A DNA stretch of 64,000 bases from Staphylococcus arlettae (GCF_002902345.1 NZ_PPQB01000019.1:63321-127320), one strand, 5' to 3'. Positions 36,259 to 45,801 are shown, numbered from the stretch's first letter. Made by a program: numbers and translations. Notes: generated by a model from the letters alone, not told the origin.

Positions 36259-37689
36259 ATGGCAAATGAAAAAAAATTAGCGCATTCAATTATTGATAAC
36301 GTCGGTGGTATGGAAAATATAGACAACATAATTAATTGTATGACGCGCATACGTATAAAAGTTCATGACGAAAGTAAAGTAGAATTCGATAATTTAAAAG
36401 CAATTGATGGTGTAATGGGAGTTGTTCATGATGACCGCATCCAAGTCATTGTCGGTCCAGGAACCGTAAATAAAGTAGCTAACGAAATGGCAGCTAAGAG
36501 TGGTGTGCCATTAGGTGACACGATACCGCACGATTATAAAGCTGCAGCTGAAGCAAAAGCAAAGATCAATAAGGAATCATATCAACAAAAACAAAAGCGT
36601 GGTAAATTCAACAAACTCCTCAAAACTATTGCTAATATATTTATACCTTTAATACCAGCATTTATTGGGGCAGGTTTAATTGGTGGTATAGCCGCTGTTC
36701 TAAGTAATTTAATGCAAGCTGGTCAAATTTCAGGTGATTGGATAACACAACTTGTGACAGTTTTCAATGTCATTAAAGATGGTATGTTAGCTTACTTAGC
36801 GATATTCACCGGTATTAATGCAGCAAAAGAATTTGGCGCAACTCCTGGTCTTGGTGGTGTAATCGGTGGTACTACATTGCTAACAGGACTAACCGATAAA
36901 AATATGATTACTAACATTTTTACCGGAGAGCCACTACAAGCAGGACAAGGTGGTATTATTGGAGTTATCTTCGCTGTATGGTTACTCAGTATAGTAGAAA
37001 AAAGATTGCATAAAATCGTACCAAATGCAGTCGATATTATAGTGACACCAACTGTTACATTATTTATTATTGGTCTATTAACAATCTTTATCATAATGCC
37101 ACTGGCTGGCTTTATTTCATCTGGTTTAGTTTTTGTTATTAATTGGATTATTGGTATAGGTGGTATTTTCAGTGGATTTATCATAGGTGCCTTTTTCCTA
37201 CCACTTGTGATGCTCGGTTTACATCATATCTTCACCCCTATTCATATTGAAATGATTAACCAAACTGGCGCAACTTATTTATTACCAATAGCAGCAATGG
37301 CTGGTGCCGGTCAAGTAGGTGCTGCCTTAGCATTATGGGTAAGATGTCGCAAAAATCAAACATTACGCAATACATTGAAAGGTGCACTACCAGTTGGATT
37401 TTTAGGTATCGGAGAACCTTTAATATATGGTGTTACATTACCACTAGGTAGACCTTTCTTTACAGCATGTATAGGAGGCGGTATTGGTGGTGCTGTCATA
37501 GGTGGCATCGGACATATTGGTTCTACCGCTATTGGACCTAGTGGTATCTCATTATTACCACTCATTTCTGATCACATGTATTTAGGCTATATAGCTGGTT
37601 TACTCGCTGCTTATTTAGGTGGATTTGTTTTCACTTATTTACTCGGAACGACAAAAGCTATGCGAGAATCTGACCATTTAGGTGATTAA
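36259..37689 (+). CDS. murP: MurP, PTS EIIBC for MurNAc / MurNAc-GlcNAc
   Basis: A 476-residue fused EIIB-EIIC of the glucose-sucrose PTS family. The EIIB domain holds the phosphorylated Cys in [10 protein letters not shown] (about residue 27). After a lysine-rich linker near residue 100, the EIIC domain has about eight to ten membrane segments and the substrate-site block [20 protein letters not shown]. There is no EIIA domain, as in MurP of E. coli and S. aureus, so phosphate must come from another EIIA such as the glucose-type one. It imports and phosphorylates MurNAc-GlcNAc (S. aureus) or MurNAc. Confidence 0.92.
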   Translation: MANEKKLAHSIIDNVGGMENIDNIINCMTRIRIKVHDESKVEFDNLKAIDGVMGVVHDDRIQVIVGPGTVNKVANEMAAKSGVPLGDTIPHDYKAAAEAKAKINKESYQQKQKRGKFNKLLKTIANIFIPLIPAFIGAGLIGGIAAVLSNLMQAGQISGDWITQLVTVFNVIKDGMLAYLAIFTGINAAKEFGATPGLGGVIGGTTLLTGLTDKNMITNIFTGEPLQAGQGGIIGVIFAVWLLSIVEKRLHKIVPNAVDIIVTPTVTLFIIGLLTIFIIMPLAGFISSGLVFVINWIIGIGGIFSGFIIGAFFLPLVMLGLHHIFTPIHIEMINQTGATYLLPIAAMAGAGQVGAALALWVRCRKNQTLRNTLKGALPVGFLGIGEPLIYGVTLPLGRPFFTACIGGGIGGAVIGGIGHIGSTAIGPSGISLLPLISDHMYLGYIAGLLAAYLGGFVFTYLLGTTKAMRESDHLGD

Positions 37690-37691
37690 TT

Positions 37692-38567
37692 ATGACAAAT
37701 ATTTTCCATCAAATCGATAACAAATATTTTGAATTAACCAAAAGCGAGAAGAAAATTGCAGACTATATTTTACAATCACCGCAACACATTATTTCCATGT
37801 CAGTACAAGATTTAGCGGAAACTGTAAATACAAGCACCGCTTCCATCGTAAGATTTAGTAAGAAAATGTCTACTCAGGGGTTTCAAGACTTAAAAATTGC
37901 TATTTCTAGATACTTACCTACTGATAATATGAGTAATCATCATATCGAACTGAAAGCTGGAGAATCAGTAGAAACACTCACCAATAAAATGATTTCGCGC
38001 GCAACAAGTACAATGCACGCTGCAGCACAACATATTAACGCCAATATCGTTGATCAAGTCTGCTATGCATTAAAACATGCTAAGACAATCTTTTTGTTTG
38101 GTTATGGTGCTTCTTCCATTACAGCAGAAGATTTGTTTCAAAAGTTTTCGCGAATTGGATTGCCGGTCAGATTAATTAAAGAAACACATTTGTTTATGAC
38201 TACACTCGCAACACACGGTGAACAAGACTGTATTATTTTTATTACCAATCAAGGTAATCATAGTGAGTTACAAGCAATGATTAAAGTCGCCAATGATTAT
38301 CATATTAATATTATTACAATAACAAGCTCTTATAATAATTACATTGCTTCACATGCTAATTTTACAATCATCTATGGTACAACCGATGAAAATGAATTAC
38401 GTATGGCTGCTACTACTTCATTATTTGCCCAATTATTCACTGTAGATATATTATATTATCGCTTTATCGCTTTGAATTATAATGAAGTTTTAGATGCTAT
38501 AACACAGTCAAAAATGGCACTTAATAATTATCATAAACATATCTCAAAAATTAAATTCAAACATTAA
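37692..38567 (+). CDS. murR: MurR, RpiR-family regulator of MurNAc use
   Basis: A 291-residue RpiR-type regulator. The N-terminal HTH_6 domain includes LTKSEKKIADYIL and LAETVNTSTASIVRFSKKM. The C-terminal SIS domain has IFLFGYGASSITAEDLFQKF for the phosphosugar, probably MurNAc 6-phosphate. It begins two bases after murP and is the last gene of the operon, so it is likely to control mupG-murQ-murP in response to its own substrate. A terminator starts immediately at its stop codon. Confidence 0.9.
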   Translation: MTNIFHQIDNKYFELTKSEKKIADYILQSPQHIISMSVQDLAETVNTSTASIVRFSKKMSTQGFQDLKIAISRYLPTDNMSNHHIELKAGESVETLTNKMISRATSTMHAAAQHINANIVDQVCYALKHAKTIFLFGYGASSITAEDLFQKFSRIGLPVRLIKETHLFMTTLATHGEQDCIIFITNQGNHSELQAMIKVANDYHINIITITSSYNNYIASHANFTIIYGTTDENELRMAATTSLFAQLFTVDILYYRFIALNYNEVLDAITQSKMALNNYHKHISKIKFKH

Positions 38568-38600
38568 AAAGCAAAGTGCTGTAATAAGCACTTTGCTTTC
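38568..38600 (+). terminator. Terminator of the mup-mur operon
   Basis: AAAGCAAAGTGCT pairs with AGCACTTTGCTTT around GTAATA. The same hairpin recurs at 38971-39004. Confidence 0.85.
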
Positions 38601-38705
38601 AAAATGTAGACAAACTTTAGGTGAACGTGACTAAGGTTCCTCTATTTATATCTATTGGATGATTTTATTAAATACCAGTAGTCTTTCAGAGCATTACCAC
38701 TCCTT

Positions 38706-38837
38706 TTAATAACCACATTGCCATTTTTTAAGATTCATGATTCCACAAATTAGTGTAGTATCCATGGAAACTTTTATAATTCCTCTGTATCGTTTCCCTT
38801 TCCGACCATGTTGCTTTTTTGCATCACTGATTTTTTT
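38706..38837 (-). pseudogene. C-terminal remnant of a DDE transposase (IS1182/IS5-like)
   Basis: The minus strand keeps an open frame of 43 codons, reading SDAKKQHGRKGKRYRG then IIKVSMDTTLICGIMNLKK before a stop. The order AKxxHGxRxxRYRG-xxKVxxxxxL-xxxxxNLKK is that of the C-terminal end of DDE transposases with a DUF772-type N-terminus, as in IS1182 and related elements. No start codon, catalytic triad or full-length frame remains; a stop lies directly upstream. Identification is by motif from memory. Confidence 0.6.
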
Positions 38838-38862
38838 CTATTGTTGGAGTGCATAATTTATA

Positions 38863-38968
38863 TATTATTGGCAGTGATTTGGGCGGACTCCTGCGGGAAT
38901 AGCACTAGCCGAAGACTACAGGCTAAGGCAGTGATCGCGGAAAGCGTGCACAAAAAACTGCCAACAAA
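38863..38968. repeat. Intergenic palindromic element with a GGCGGACTCCTGCGGGAA core
   Basis: The outer arms TTGGCAGT and ACTGCCAA enclose GGCGGACTCCTGCGGGAATA, GCACTAGCCGAAGACTACAG, then GATCGCGGAAAGCGTGCAC. GC content is far above the surroundings. The GCGGACTCCTGCGGGAA ... GCGGAAAGCGT pattern is one I know as a repeated intergenic sequence in Bacillaceae and some staphylococci. The paired strong stems suggest a folded RNA or a MITE-like unit. Confidence 0.6.
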
Positions 38969-38970
38969 AT

Positions 38971-39004
38971 AAAAGCAAAGTGCTGTAATTAGCACTTTGC
39001 TTTT
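38971..39004 (-). terminator. Terminator of the alkaline phosphatase gene
   Basis: AAAAGCAAAGTGCT pairs with AGCACTTTGCTTTT. On the minus strand it ends in TTTTATTTTG. Almost identical to the hairpin at 38568-38600. Confidence 0.85.
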
Positions 39005-39017
39005 ATTACTTCATTGT

Positions 39018-40433
39018 TTATTGTTGGAAGAATTCAAAAATATTTTTGGCATTGTCTGTATTATCAATATTACCTTTGAATTTTTCTGAACCTTGACCCA
39101 TTGCATAGGTATTTACATCTTCACCAGTATGCCCATAAGTTGTCCAACCAGTATTAGATTTATCATTGATAGGTTTTTGAATCGCGTCCTGTAATTTTTG
39201 TAATTGATCTTCGTATTCAGAATCGTCTTCTTTTAACCCTTTCATATTTTCAGCTTCTTCTTTAATATCCGACATGTTATCTTTAGAAATATCGAAGCCG
39301 TAACCTTCATTAATTACTTTTTCTGGATTTTTACCATCTGCAATTTGTTCTGTCATATATTTACCAGAATGCTTCATACTATGAATCGCATCTGGATTCC
39401 ATTCATAATCTTCGCCCTTAGCGATTGACATGCCACCAGTAGAGTGGTCAGCTGTAGCTACGACAAGTGTATCAGGGTTAGATTTGGCATATTCGGTTGC
39501 ATGTTTAAATGCTTTTTCAAATCCGCCCATTTCTGACATTACACCTGTAACATCATTAGGATGTCCTGCTTTATCAATTGAAGCACCTTCAACCATTAAG
39601 AAGAAACCTTTATCATTTTTAGATAAACGGTCTAATGCACTTTTTTCCATATCTACAAGTTCTGGATTTTTATTAGGTGCATCTATGTTTAATGGCATAT
39701 CATTTTTAGCAAACAATCCTAATACTTGATCTCCTTTAGAGTTCTTCAAGTCATTTTTGTTTTTAACAATATCATAACCATCTTTTTTAAATTTCTTAGT
39801 TAAATCACCGTTATCTTTACCAAAGTATTCTGAGCCACCACCTAGTAAGACATCTACTTTATGTTCACCATTTATTTTATCATTATAAAATTGTTGTGCG
39901 ATTTCGTCTTTTTTATCACGATCATCTACGTGAGAAGCATAAGCTGCCGGTGTAGCATCTGTAATTTCAGCAGTTGACACCAATCCAGTTGATTTACCAT
40001 TTTCTTTAGCCTGTTCTAATACAGTTTTAACTTTTTGCTTATTGGCATCTACTCCAATAGCACCATTAAATGTTTTATGACCAGAACTGAATGCTGTAGC
40101 ACCTGCTGCGGAGTCAGTAACATTTTCTTTTGGATCATTGGGATTTGTACGTTGTGTACCGACTAAATGTTCATCAAAAGCTGTTTTGTCCATCTCTTTT
40201 GTATTTGGGTCATCTGCAAAATAACGATATGCTGCATTATACGAAGGTCCCATGCCATCGCCCACTAGGAAAATCACGTTTTTAGGATTTTTAGTGTTCC
40301 CAACGTATGATACTTCGTCTTTGTTTTTTGCTGATTCTTTACTTGACGCTTGAGAGATTGAAGACGTTCCAATAGAACTAGCAGCTATAGAAGTCGCTAA
40401 CGATAATGTCGCAATTTTCTTCCACATATTCAT
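39018..40433 (-). CDS. phoB: Secreted alkaline phosphatase
   Basis: A 471-residue exported alkaline phosphatase that releases phosphate from organic esters outside the cell. The signal peptide covers about residues 1-30. The zinc/magnesium site and nucleophile are visible: FLVGDGMG (Asp59), VTDSAAGATAF with nucleophile Ser108, STAEITDATPAAYASHV, MVEGASIDKAGH, VVATADHSTGG and TYGHTGEDV. The ATG is nine bases after AAAGGAG. The symbol phoB follows S. aureus usage for alkaline phosphatase (the enzyme, not the E. coli regulator). Phosphate-starvation control by PhoPR is expected; a possible PhoP-like repeat lies around 40520-40550 but is not convincing. Confidence 0.9.
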   Translation of the reverse strand: MNMWKKIATLSLATSIAASSIGTSSISQASSKESAKNKDEVSYVGNTKNPKNVIFLVGDGMGPSYNAAYRYFADDPNTKEMDKTAFDEHLVGTQRTNPNDPKENVTDSAAGATAFSSGHKTFNGAIGVDANKQKVKTVLEQAKENGKSTGLVSTAEITDATPAAYASHVDDRDKKDEIAQQFYNDKINGEHKVDVLLGGGSEYFGKDNGDLTKKFKKDGYDIVKNKNDLKNSKGDQVLGLFAKNDMPLNIDAPNKNPELVDMEKSALDRLSKNDKGFFLMVEGASIDKAGHPNDVTGVMSEMGGFEKAFKHATEYAKSNPDTLVVATADHSTGGMSIAKGEDYEWNPDAIHSMKHSGKYMTEQIADGKNPEKVINEGYGFDISKDNMSDIKEEAENMKGLKEDDSEYEDQLQKLQDAIQKPINDKSNTGWTTYGHTGEDVNTYAMGQGSEKFKGNIDNTDNAKNIFEFFQQ

Positions 40434-40548
40434 GCTAAAAAACTCCTTTAGGATATGTATTTGTTAATCTATGGTTTATTTTAATAAACTTTTTTTGAGA
40501 TACTATTGAGATAACATTAAGTTTGTGTAAATAAGACGGTTTAATGTA

Positions 40549-40602
40549 AACAAGTGAGCGATAAATCGAAGCATTACTTCGATTTATCAACTCACTTGTT
40601 TT
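40549..40602 (-). terminator. Long hairpin terminator of aapA
   Basis: AAACAAGTGAG plus GATAAATCGAAG pair with their complements through almost 25 bp around a short loop, then T-rich sequence on the minus strand. It lies about 60 bp after the aapA stop. Confidence 0.8.
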
Positions 40603-40660
40603 TAATTTCATAGTTCGCCTTTAAAGTAGTCTTAAAGTACAAACGAGAAAATTATTAAAT

Positions 40661-42037
40661 TTAATCTTGTTGTTTATGATAACCTTTCACAAAATAGAAA
40701 GTTGTCATAAACGCTAAGAAAATAATACCAATTACTACTGAAACAACTGTTTCTTTATTAAATAACATACCGATAAGTACAATAATTAAAAATGCCATTG
40801 TTATATAATTTGATAACGCGCCTCCAGGCATTTTGAAAGGATGGCCTTCTAATAAAGCAGGGTTCCCTTTACGGAAGCGTAAATGGCTGATTAATATCAT
40901 AAACCAAGGTACCATACCTGGTAAGATTGATGCACTATATACATAAACAAAAATACTATCTGCACCTTCGATAAACATTGGCAAGATTACGTTAAGTAAT
41001 GCACCAATTAAAATACCGATAGCAATTGCTGTTACAGTATAAACAGGCACACCATTTTTCATTACTTTCAAGAAAATCTTAGGCATTTGACCGCGCTGTG
41101 CTAATGTATACGCCATACGACTAGCACTGAATATACCAGAGTTACAACCTGACATCGCTGCAGTTAATACAACAAAGTTAATTAAACCAGCTGCAATAGT
41201 AATACCTACTTTAGCGAATGTTGCTACGAAAGGACTTCCTAGATTACCAAGTTCATCCCAAGGATAAACAGTTACAATAACAAAGATAGCACCAACATAG
41301 AAAATAAGTATACGCCAAATTACACCGTTTACAGCGCTTTTAATATTTTTTTGTGGATCTTTTGTTTCACCAGCAGTAATACCAATTAATTCTACACCTT
41401 GGTATGAACCGATAACGATAGATAATGCAAAGAAGAATCCAAGCCATCCATTTGGGAAGAACCCACCATTAGCCCATAAATTAGATAAGCCAATCGCTTC
41501 GCCACCATTACCTAAACCAAAGAAGATAATGCCGAAACCTGCAATAATCATAAGAATTATTGTTACTACCTTAATCATTGCAAACCAAAACTCAAATTCA
41601 CCAAAAGCTTTAACCGAAACTAAATTTGCGCATAATAACAATGCTACGACAATGACTCCAGGAATCCACTGTGGTAAATCCGGGAACCAATAATTCATAT
41701 ATTGTCCTACAGCTATAACTTCACTCATCCCGACGACTACCCATTGGAAAATGTTACTCCAAGCAGTCAAATAACCTGCGACCGGATGTATGTAATCACT
41801 CGCAAAGTTTGCAAAGGAACCTGTAGTTGGATATAGATAAACCATCTCACCCATAGCTCTCATTACTAAAAATAAAAAGATACCTGCAATTAAATATGCA
41901 AATATTACTGAAGGTCCCGTCCATTTAATTGTACTTGTAGCCCCCATAAATAGTCCAACACCTATAGTTCCACCAAGTGCAATCATTCTAATTTGACGCG
42001 CACTTAGCCCCCTATGTAATTCATGTTCTTCATTCAT
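40661..42037 (-). CDS. aapA: Amino acid permease, AAT family (AapA-like)
   Basis: A 458-residue APC-superfamily permease with about twelve membrane helices. The family start is [50 protein letters not shown] is the AAT-family second block, and [23 protein letters not shown] the central loop. AAT members carry D-serine/D-alanine/glycine, GABA or proline; specificity cannot be read here. A perfect cre lies about 100-120 bp upstream, so expression is probably repressed by glucose through CcpA. Confidence 0.88.
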   Translation of the reverse strand: MNEEHELHRGLSARQIRMIALGGTIGVGLFMGATSTIKWTGPSVIFAYLIAGIFLFLVMRAMGEMVYLYPTTGSFANFASDYIHPVAGYLTAWSNIFQWVVVGMSEVIAVGQYMNYWFPDLPQWIPGVIVVALLLCANLVSVKAFGEFEFWFAMIKVVTIILMIIAGFGIIFFGLGNGGEAIGLSNLWANGGFFPNGWLGFFFALSIVIGSYQGVELIGITAGETKDPQKNIKSAVNGVIWRILIFYVGAIFVIVTVYPWDELGNLGSPFVATFAKVGITIAAGLINFVVLTAAMSGCNSGIFSASRMAYTLAQRGQMPKIFLKVMKNGVPVYTVTAIAIGILIGALLNVILPMFIEGADSIFVYVYSASILPGMVPWFMILISHLRFRKGNPALLEGHPFKMPGGALSNYITMAFLIIVLIGMLFNKETVVSVVIGIIFLAFMTTFYFVKGYHKQQD

Positions 42038-42140
42038 TTTATTTAAACCCCATCTCTTTCAAATATAAGTGAGAAACAACACCTATGCATGTCGCTATTA
42101 TACTATAAATTCTAAAAATTTAAACAATATTTTTTGTATA

Positions 42141-42154
42141 TGAAAGCGTTTTCA
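42141..42154 (-). promoter_or_regulatory. CcpA cre site upstream of aapA
   Basis: TGAAAGCGTTTTCA matches all 14 positions of TGWAANCGNTNWCA and is itself a near-perfect palindrome. It sits between aapA and the divergent gene at 42326. Confidence 0.7.
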
Positions 42155-42325
42155 TTTCCCGCTATTTATTCTATAATATTTTTACAATAATTGCAAAATG
42201 TATTTTTTTAATTATTGGATTCTTACAAAATGTAATAATCAACGCACAGTCGCATTACACAATACACTTGCACTTAAATATGATATGTTATAATTCAATT
42301 TAGCTTTAACTTAAAGGAGTCCCTT

Positions 42326-42685
42326 ATGAATAAACAATTACTACGCCGTACAATATATACATCAATCGTTTTTGGTTTACTATTTTTCTTTTTGAATTAC
42401 TTTGGCTCTCAAAATGTCAATGTAGCGCCACTTATAGGTAAATCAATATTAGCAACATGTGTGCTAGCAATTTTATACTTCACATTATTTTCTATGATGC
42501 ATACACCTGAATTAAAGTTCAAATTTGGTACAACCATACCCATTGCAATGTTGCTTAGTATTTTAATAAGTAGTCTGTTTGGAGCTATCAAAATTGGTAT
42601 CATAGCAGGCTTGCTTATAGGCGTAATTGCTGGTTATATTTGGGTCTTTATCGAATCAAAGCGTAACGGAGGTGATTCGAAGTGA
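42326..42685 (+). CDS. Four-helix membrane protein, unknown
   Basis: A 119-residue protein with four predicted membrane segments (about residues 10-26, 36-55, 67-85 and 89-108) and a short charged C-terminus (ESKRNGGDSK). I do not recognise a family. The start follows AAAGGAG. The next small membrane gene overlaps its stop codon, indicating a two-gene unit. Confidence 0.7.
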   Translation: MNKQLLRRTIYTSIVFGLLFFFLNYFGSQNVNVAPLIGKSILATCVLAILYFTLFSMMHTPELKFKFGTTIPIAMLLSILISSLFGAIKIGIIAGLLIGVIAGYIWVFIESKRNGGDSK

Positions 42686-42867
42686 GTATCTTTTTAGGTA
42701 TCGTTATTATCATTTTATTAATTGTGAGTCTCATTCCTAACCTCAAAGCAGTTAAAAACAGTAAGCAAACTGGTGAAAAAAATCCTAGATTTGCAATTAT
42801 GATTGGCATAGATGCAATTTTACTGGTCCTAGTAATTGTAACGTTAGCTTTTCAATTTTTTAAGTAA
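42682..42867 (+). CDS. Two-helix small membrane protein, unknown
   Basis: A 61-residue protein with two hydrophobic segments flanking a basic loop (KAVKNSKQTGEKNPRF). It starts at a GTG that overlaps the previous stop (GTGA) and is preceded by GGAGGTGATTCGAA, an unusually good ribosome-binding site. It is probably made together with the preceding membrane protein; function unknown. Confidence 0.7.
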   Translation: MSIFLGIVIIILLIVSLIPNLKAVKNSKQTGEKNPRFAIMIGIDAILLVLVIVTLAFQFFK

Positions 42868-42997
42868 CTAAAAATATACATGTCTATTAAGCGACCGAAT
42901 TTCTAAATTATTTAGCAATTGGGTTGCTTTTATTTATGTGTCACTGTTGTATCAACGATTGAATACTAGTTGTCTCGTTAACAATGGTCGCTTATGA

Positions 42998-43189
42998 TTA
43001 AAACTGATATTGCAATATCAAATAATACAATGCAGTTGCACCTAATAGATATACAACTGAACCTATAAAAAATGATCTCACTTGAATATGAAATGGTATT
43101 GTTTTGTTAAAAATTGGGCCCAACACTAAATTACCGATAGCAAGTATTAATGGACCTCCTAAAAACAAAAGTAAAATATATAAATTCAT
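42998..43189 (-). CDS. Two-helix small membrane protein, unknown
   Basis: A 63-residue hydrophobic protein with two helices and a central loop NKTIPFHIQVR. No family is recognised. AAGAAGG lies ten bases before the ATG. It is 14 bp downstream of the HAD phosphatase gene on the same strand and is probably co-transcribed with it. Confidence 0.62.
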   Translation of the reverse strand: MNLYILLLFLGGPLILAIGNLVLGPIFNKTIPFHIQVRSFFIGSVVYLLGATALYYLILQYQF

Positions 43190-43203
43190 AATGACGTACC
43201 TTC

Positions 43204-43839
43204 TTATTTAGTAAAATAATCAGCAATAATTTCACGTGCGGTTACATTTTTACCGATGAATGGGACTGAACTAAAATTTTGTGCTACTGTCATATCATTC
43301 GTATTTACAACGACATCTAATCCAGCTGTAACTGCTGCAGTTGCACCATTAACGGAATCCTCTATTGCTAAACAGTTCACAGGGTTATAATTTAAACGTT
43401 GTACTGCAGTTAAATATAATTCAGGATTAGGCTTAACTTCTGCAACGTCTTCTCGCCCTACTATCACATCTATATACTGCTCTAAACCTAGCTTATCGAA
43501 TGTTGGTTGAATATCCGCGCGATAACTACTAGTAGCAATTGCCATTGGAATATGATGTTGTTTTAAAAAGATCATTAGTTGTTCAATCTCGTCATCGATA
43601 GGTAGATCGACACTCGTACGATTGTGGTCTGTGTAGATTGCCTCTTTAGCCTCTTTACCTAATTCCTTCTCTAAGTAGTCATGTAATTCAGTAGCTGCAC
43701 CGCCTATAGAAGACCTATAGTAATCAAGTGATAAAGGTGTACATTCATGTGCTAATAAGTGTTTATTAATAATTGTAAATAAATGTTTCTCAGTATCTAT
43801 AATTGTGCCATCAAAATCAAATACTACAGCTTTATACAT
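43204..43839 (-). CDS. HAD-superfamily phosphatase (beta-phosphoglucomutase-like)
   Basis: A 211-residue haloacid dehalogenase-type hydrolase. Motif I is VVFDFDGTIIDTE (nucleophile Asp), motif II is IATSSY, motif III the Lys in VKPNPELYLTAVQ, and motif IV is CLAIEDSVNGATAA. The helical cap between motifs I and II marks subclass I. The natural substrate is likely a sugar phosphate or similar metabolite but is not determinable. Of two near ATGs the second (43839) is correctly spaced from AAGGAGG. Confidence 0.88.
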   Translation of the reverse strand: MYKAVVFDFDGTIIDTEKHLFTIINKHLLAHECTPLSLDYYRSSIGGAATELHDYLEKELGKEAKEAIYTDHNRTSVDLPIDDEIEQLMIFLKQHHIPMAIATSSYRADIQPTFDKLGLEQYIDVIVGREDVAEVKPNPELYLTAVQRLNYNPVNCLAIEDSVNGATAAVTAGLDVVVNTNDMTVAQNFSSVPFIGKNVTAREIIADYFTK

Positions 43840-43913
43840 GGTCATACCTCCTTAATGATATGTTTCTTAATTTAGTCTATCATATTTTATTTTGTAACAC
43901 TCTAGCAAAACGA

Positions 43914-43948
43914 AAGACGCTCTCTCCCTATTAAGTAAAAAGCGTCTC
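43914..43948 (-). terminator. Weak terminator after the BASS transporter
   Basis: GAGACGCT and AGCGTCT arms about 19 bases apart, followed on the minus strand by TTTCGTTTTG. Confidence 0.45.
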
Positions 43949-43983
43949 ACAAACATACATTATTTTAGTATAAAGTCACTTAG

Positions 43984-44901
43984 TTATTTTTTAGACCAAT
44001 ATCTAGCTAAAATAGGACCCGATATATTATGTATCAAACTAAATACCGCTCCAGGTACTGCTGCTAACGGATTAAAATGGACTGTTGCCAGAGATACAGC
44101 TAATCCAGAATTTTGCATACCTACTTCAATCGATACTGCCTTTTTATCAGCTCTATCTAATTTAAATAGTTTAGCAAATGTATAACCTAAAGCATAGCCA
44201 ATAATATTATGCAGTATAACTACTCCAAAAATCAGTAAGCCAGTTTGTAATATTTGTGATTTACTGCCACCGACAACAGAGGCCAAAATAAGCGAAATGG
44301 CTACCACAGAGACAATGGGTAATGCAGTAGCAGTAGTTGTAGCAAGATTCTTAAATAGTTTCTGTAAAACAAAACCAATAATAATAGGTATTAATACTAC
44401 TTGTACCACTGACCACAACATACTTCCAAATGAAACCTCTAACCATTGATTAGCAAATAGAAAGATTAAAGCTGGTGTGATAATGGGTGCTAATAATGTA
44501 GAGACACTTGTTATCGCTACTGATAATGCTACATTGGCATTCGCTAAATAACTCATAACATTACTCGAAGTCCCCCCCGGACAACATCCTACTAAAATGA
44601 CGCCGATAGCTATCTCAGGTGGTAAATTAAATATTTTAGCAATGGCAAATGCAGTTATGGGCATAATTGTATACTGCAGTATGACGCCTATAATAACAGC
44701 ACGCGGTGCTTGAAAAATAATTTTAAAATCTTTAGGGTCAATAGTTAACCCCATCCCCAACATAACAATCCCTAATAAATAAGGTACAAATTGACTCACT
44801 GTCGCTAATTGCGCTGGAAAGACAAAACCTATAATGGCAGCGAGTAACATCCAGAACAAGAATGTGTTGGTTGCGAATCTACTTACCTTTGTTAACATCA
44901 T
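43984..44901 (-). CDS. Bile acid:sodium symporter (BASS) family transporter
   Basis: A 305-residue membrane protein with about nine to ten helices. The family blocks are LLGIVMLGMGLTIDPKDFK, LVGCCPGGTSSNVMSYLANANVALSVAIT (the Na+-binding crossover region) and SIEVGMQNSGLAVSLATVHF. Bacterial members take up organic anions such as pantoate or 2-oxo acids with Na+; true bile acid transport is not implied. The substrate is unknown here. The first of two adjacent ATGs is chosen after GGGAAG. Confidence 0.88.
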   Translation of the reverse strand: MMLTKVSRFATNTFLFWMLLAAIIGFVFPAQLATVSQFVPYLLGIVMLGMGLTIDPKDFKIIFQAPRAVIIGVILQYTIMPITAFAIAKIFNLPPEIAIGVILVGCCPGGTSSNVMSYLANANVALSVAITSVSTLLAPIITPALIFLFANQWLEVSFGSMLWSVVQVVLIPIIIGFVLQKLFKNLATTTATALPIVSVVAISLILASVVGGSKSQILQTGLLIFGVVILHNIIGYALGYTFAKLFKLDRADKKAVSIEVGMQNSGLAVSLATVHFNPLAAVPGAVFSLIHNISGPILARYWSKK

Positions 44902-45140
44902 TCAACACTTCCCTTTTAATAGTAATAAAGAAAAATGTATCACATTTTAGAATTTAGCACAATACGTTTTCAGAAAATTGCAAAGATTTAGATTTATATT
45001 GTTCATTCCAAAGACCTAGTGTCAGAAAGAAAAAAGAGTGGTACAATTTAATAGAATTAGAAATGGGTAAAAAATAAAACTCCATTAAAATATTATGCTA
45101 ATTACACTTCATATATTATTTTTCAGTTCGGAGGGTTTTG

Positions 45141-45677
45141 ATGTTTATAGATAAAACTGAGACTTATATCTTAAATATTGGGGAATTAACAAAGCGCAAA
45201 CAACGTAATAAGTTATTAAAATTATTGCGCCAGATTACTTTTTGTAAGTCCATACAACACTCAATAAAAAAGAATAACTCAATTTACACAGTAGAAATTA
45301 TTTTACCGAAGCAACAGTTACCATATGTTATCACTTATCTCAGTCTGCACAACTACACAATCTTTCAAATTTTAACTTCATCAGAACTCGATACATTATT
45401 CGATTCAACTCAATTGCCATTATCTTCAAAGCGCTTTGAATTACAAATTGATGGTTTAAATGATGCATTCATCAAAGATAAAGTTATAGATATTATTAAC
45501 GTGTTAGACAATACAGAAGCTCTATCCTATACATTCACAAAAAATCGCATTAACTTACACTGTTCTGCTGATACATTTTCAAAAATTATTTATCACATTG
45601 CTATCCGTAATATTGATATACTTAAAGCAATTTATTTTCCACGCGTTGCACACAAAATGAAATCACATATATCGTAA
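45141..45677 (+). CDS. Unknown protein with an internal duplication
   Basis: I do not recognise this 178-residue protein. It appears to contain two copies of a roughly 70-residue beta-alpha-beta-beta-alpha-beta unit. Residues 8-78 (ending YVITYLSLHNYTIFQIL) align with residues 97-167 (ending SKIIYHIAIRNIDILKAIY), and the starts align as ILNIGELTKR... with ELQIDGLNDA.... The pattern resembles ferredoxin-like or HMA-type small domains, but there is no CxxC metal motif. It has no signal peptide. The ATG follows GGAGGG; it stands alone with its own terminator at 45763-45801. Confidence 0.7.
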   Translation: MFIDKTETYILNIGELTKRKQRNKLLKLLRQITFCKSIQHSIKKNNSIYTVEIILPKQQLPYVITYLSLHNYTIFQILTSSELDTLFDSTQLPLSSKRFELQIDGLNDAFIKDKVIDIINVLDNTEALSYTFTKNRINLHCSADTFSKIIYHIAIRNIDILKAIYFPRVAHKMKSHIS

Positions 45678-45762
45678 TAATTTACGTTTATTGTATAACA
45701 TCAATTTAAAGTTACATTAATTACTTGAACTTTAACGTAACCGTGCTAAAAACTAAGTACAA

Positions 45763-45801
45763 AAAGAGACTGGGACGAAATTAATTCGTCCCAGTCTCTT
45801 T
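45763..45801. terminator. Terminator after the unknown gene
   Basis: AAAGAGACTGGGACGAA pairs with TTCGTCCCAGTCTCTTT, then further T. Same GACTGGGAC type as others in this window. Confidence 0.88.

Noticed and set aside
36792..37184. Long antisense open frames across murP, fdhA and other membrane-protein genes
   Set aside because: They mirror strongly coding frames with staphylococcal codon bias, lack ribosome-binding sites and give low-complexity proteins.
40500..40560. PhoP box upstream of the alkaline phosphatase gene
   Set aside because: A single TTTACA-N5-TTAATG pair on the minus strand is too weak and incomplete to call.
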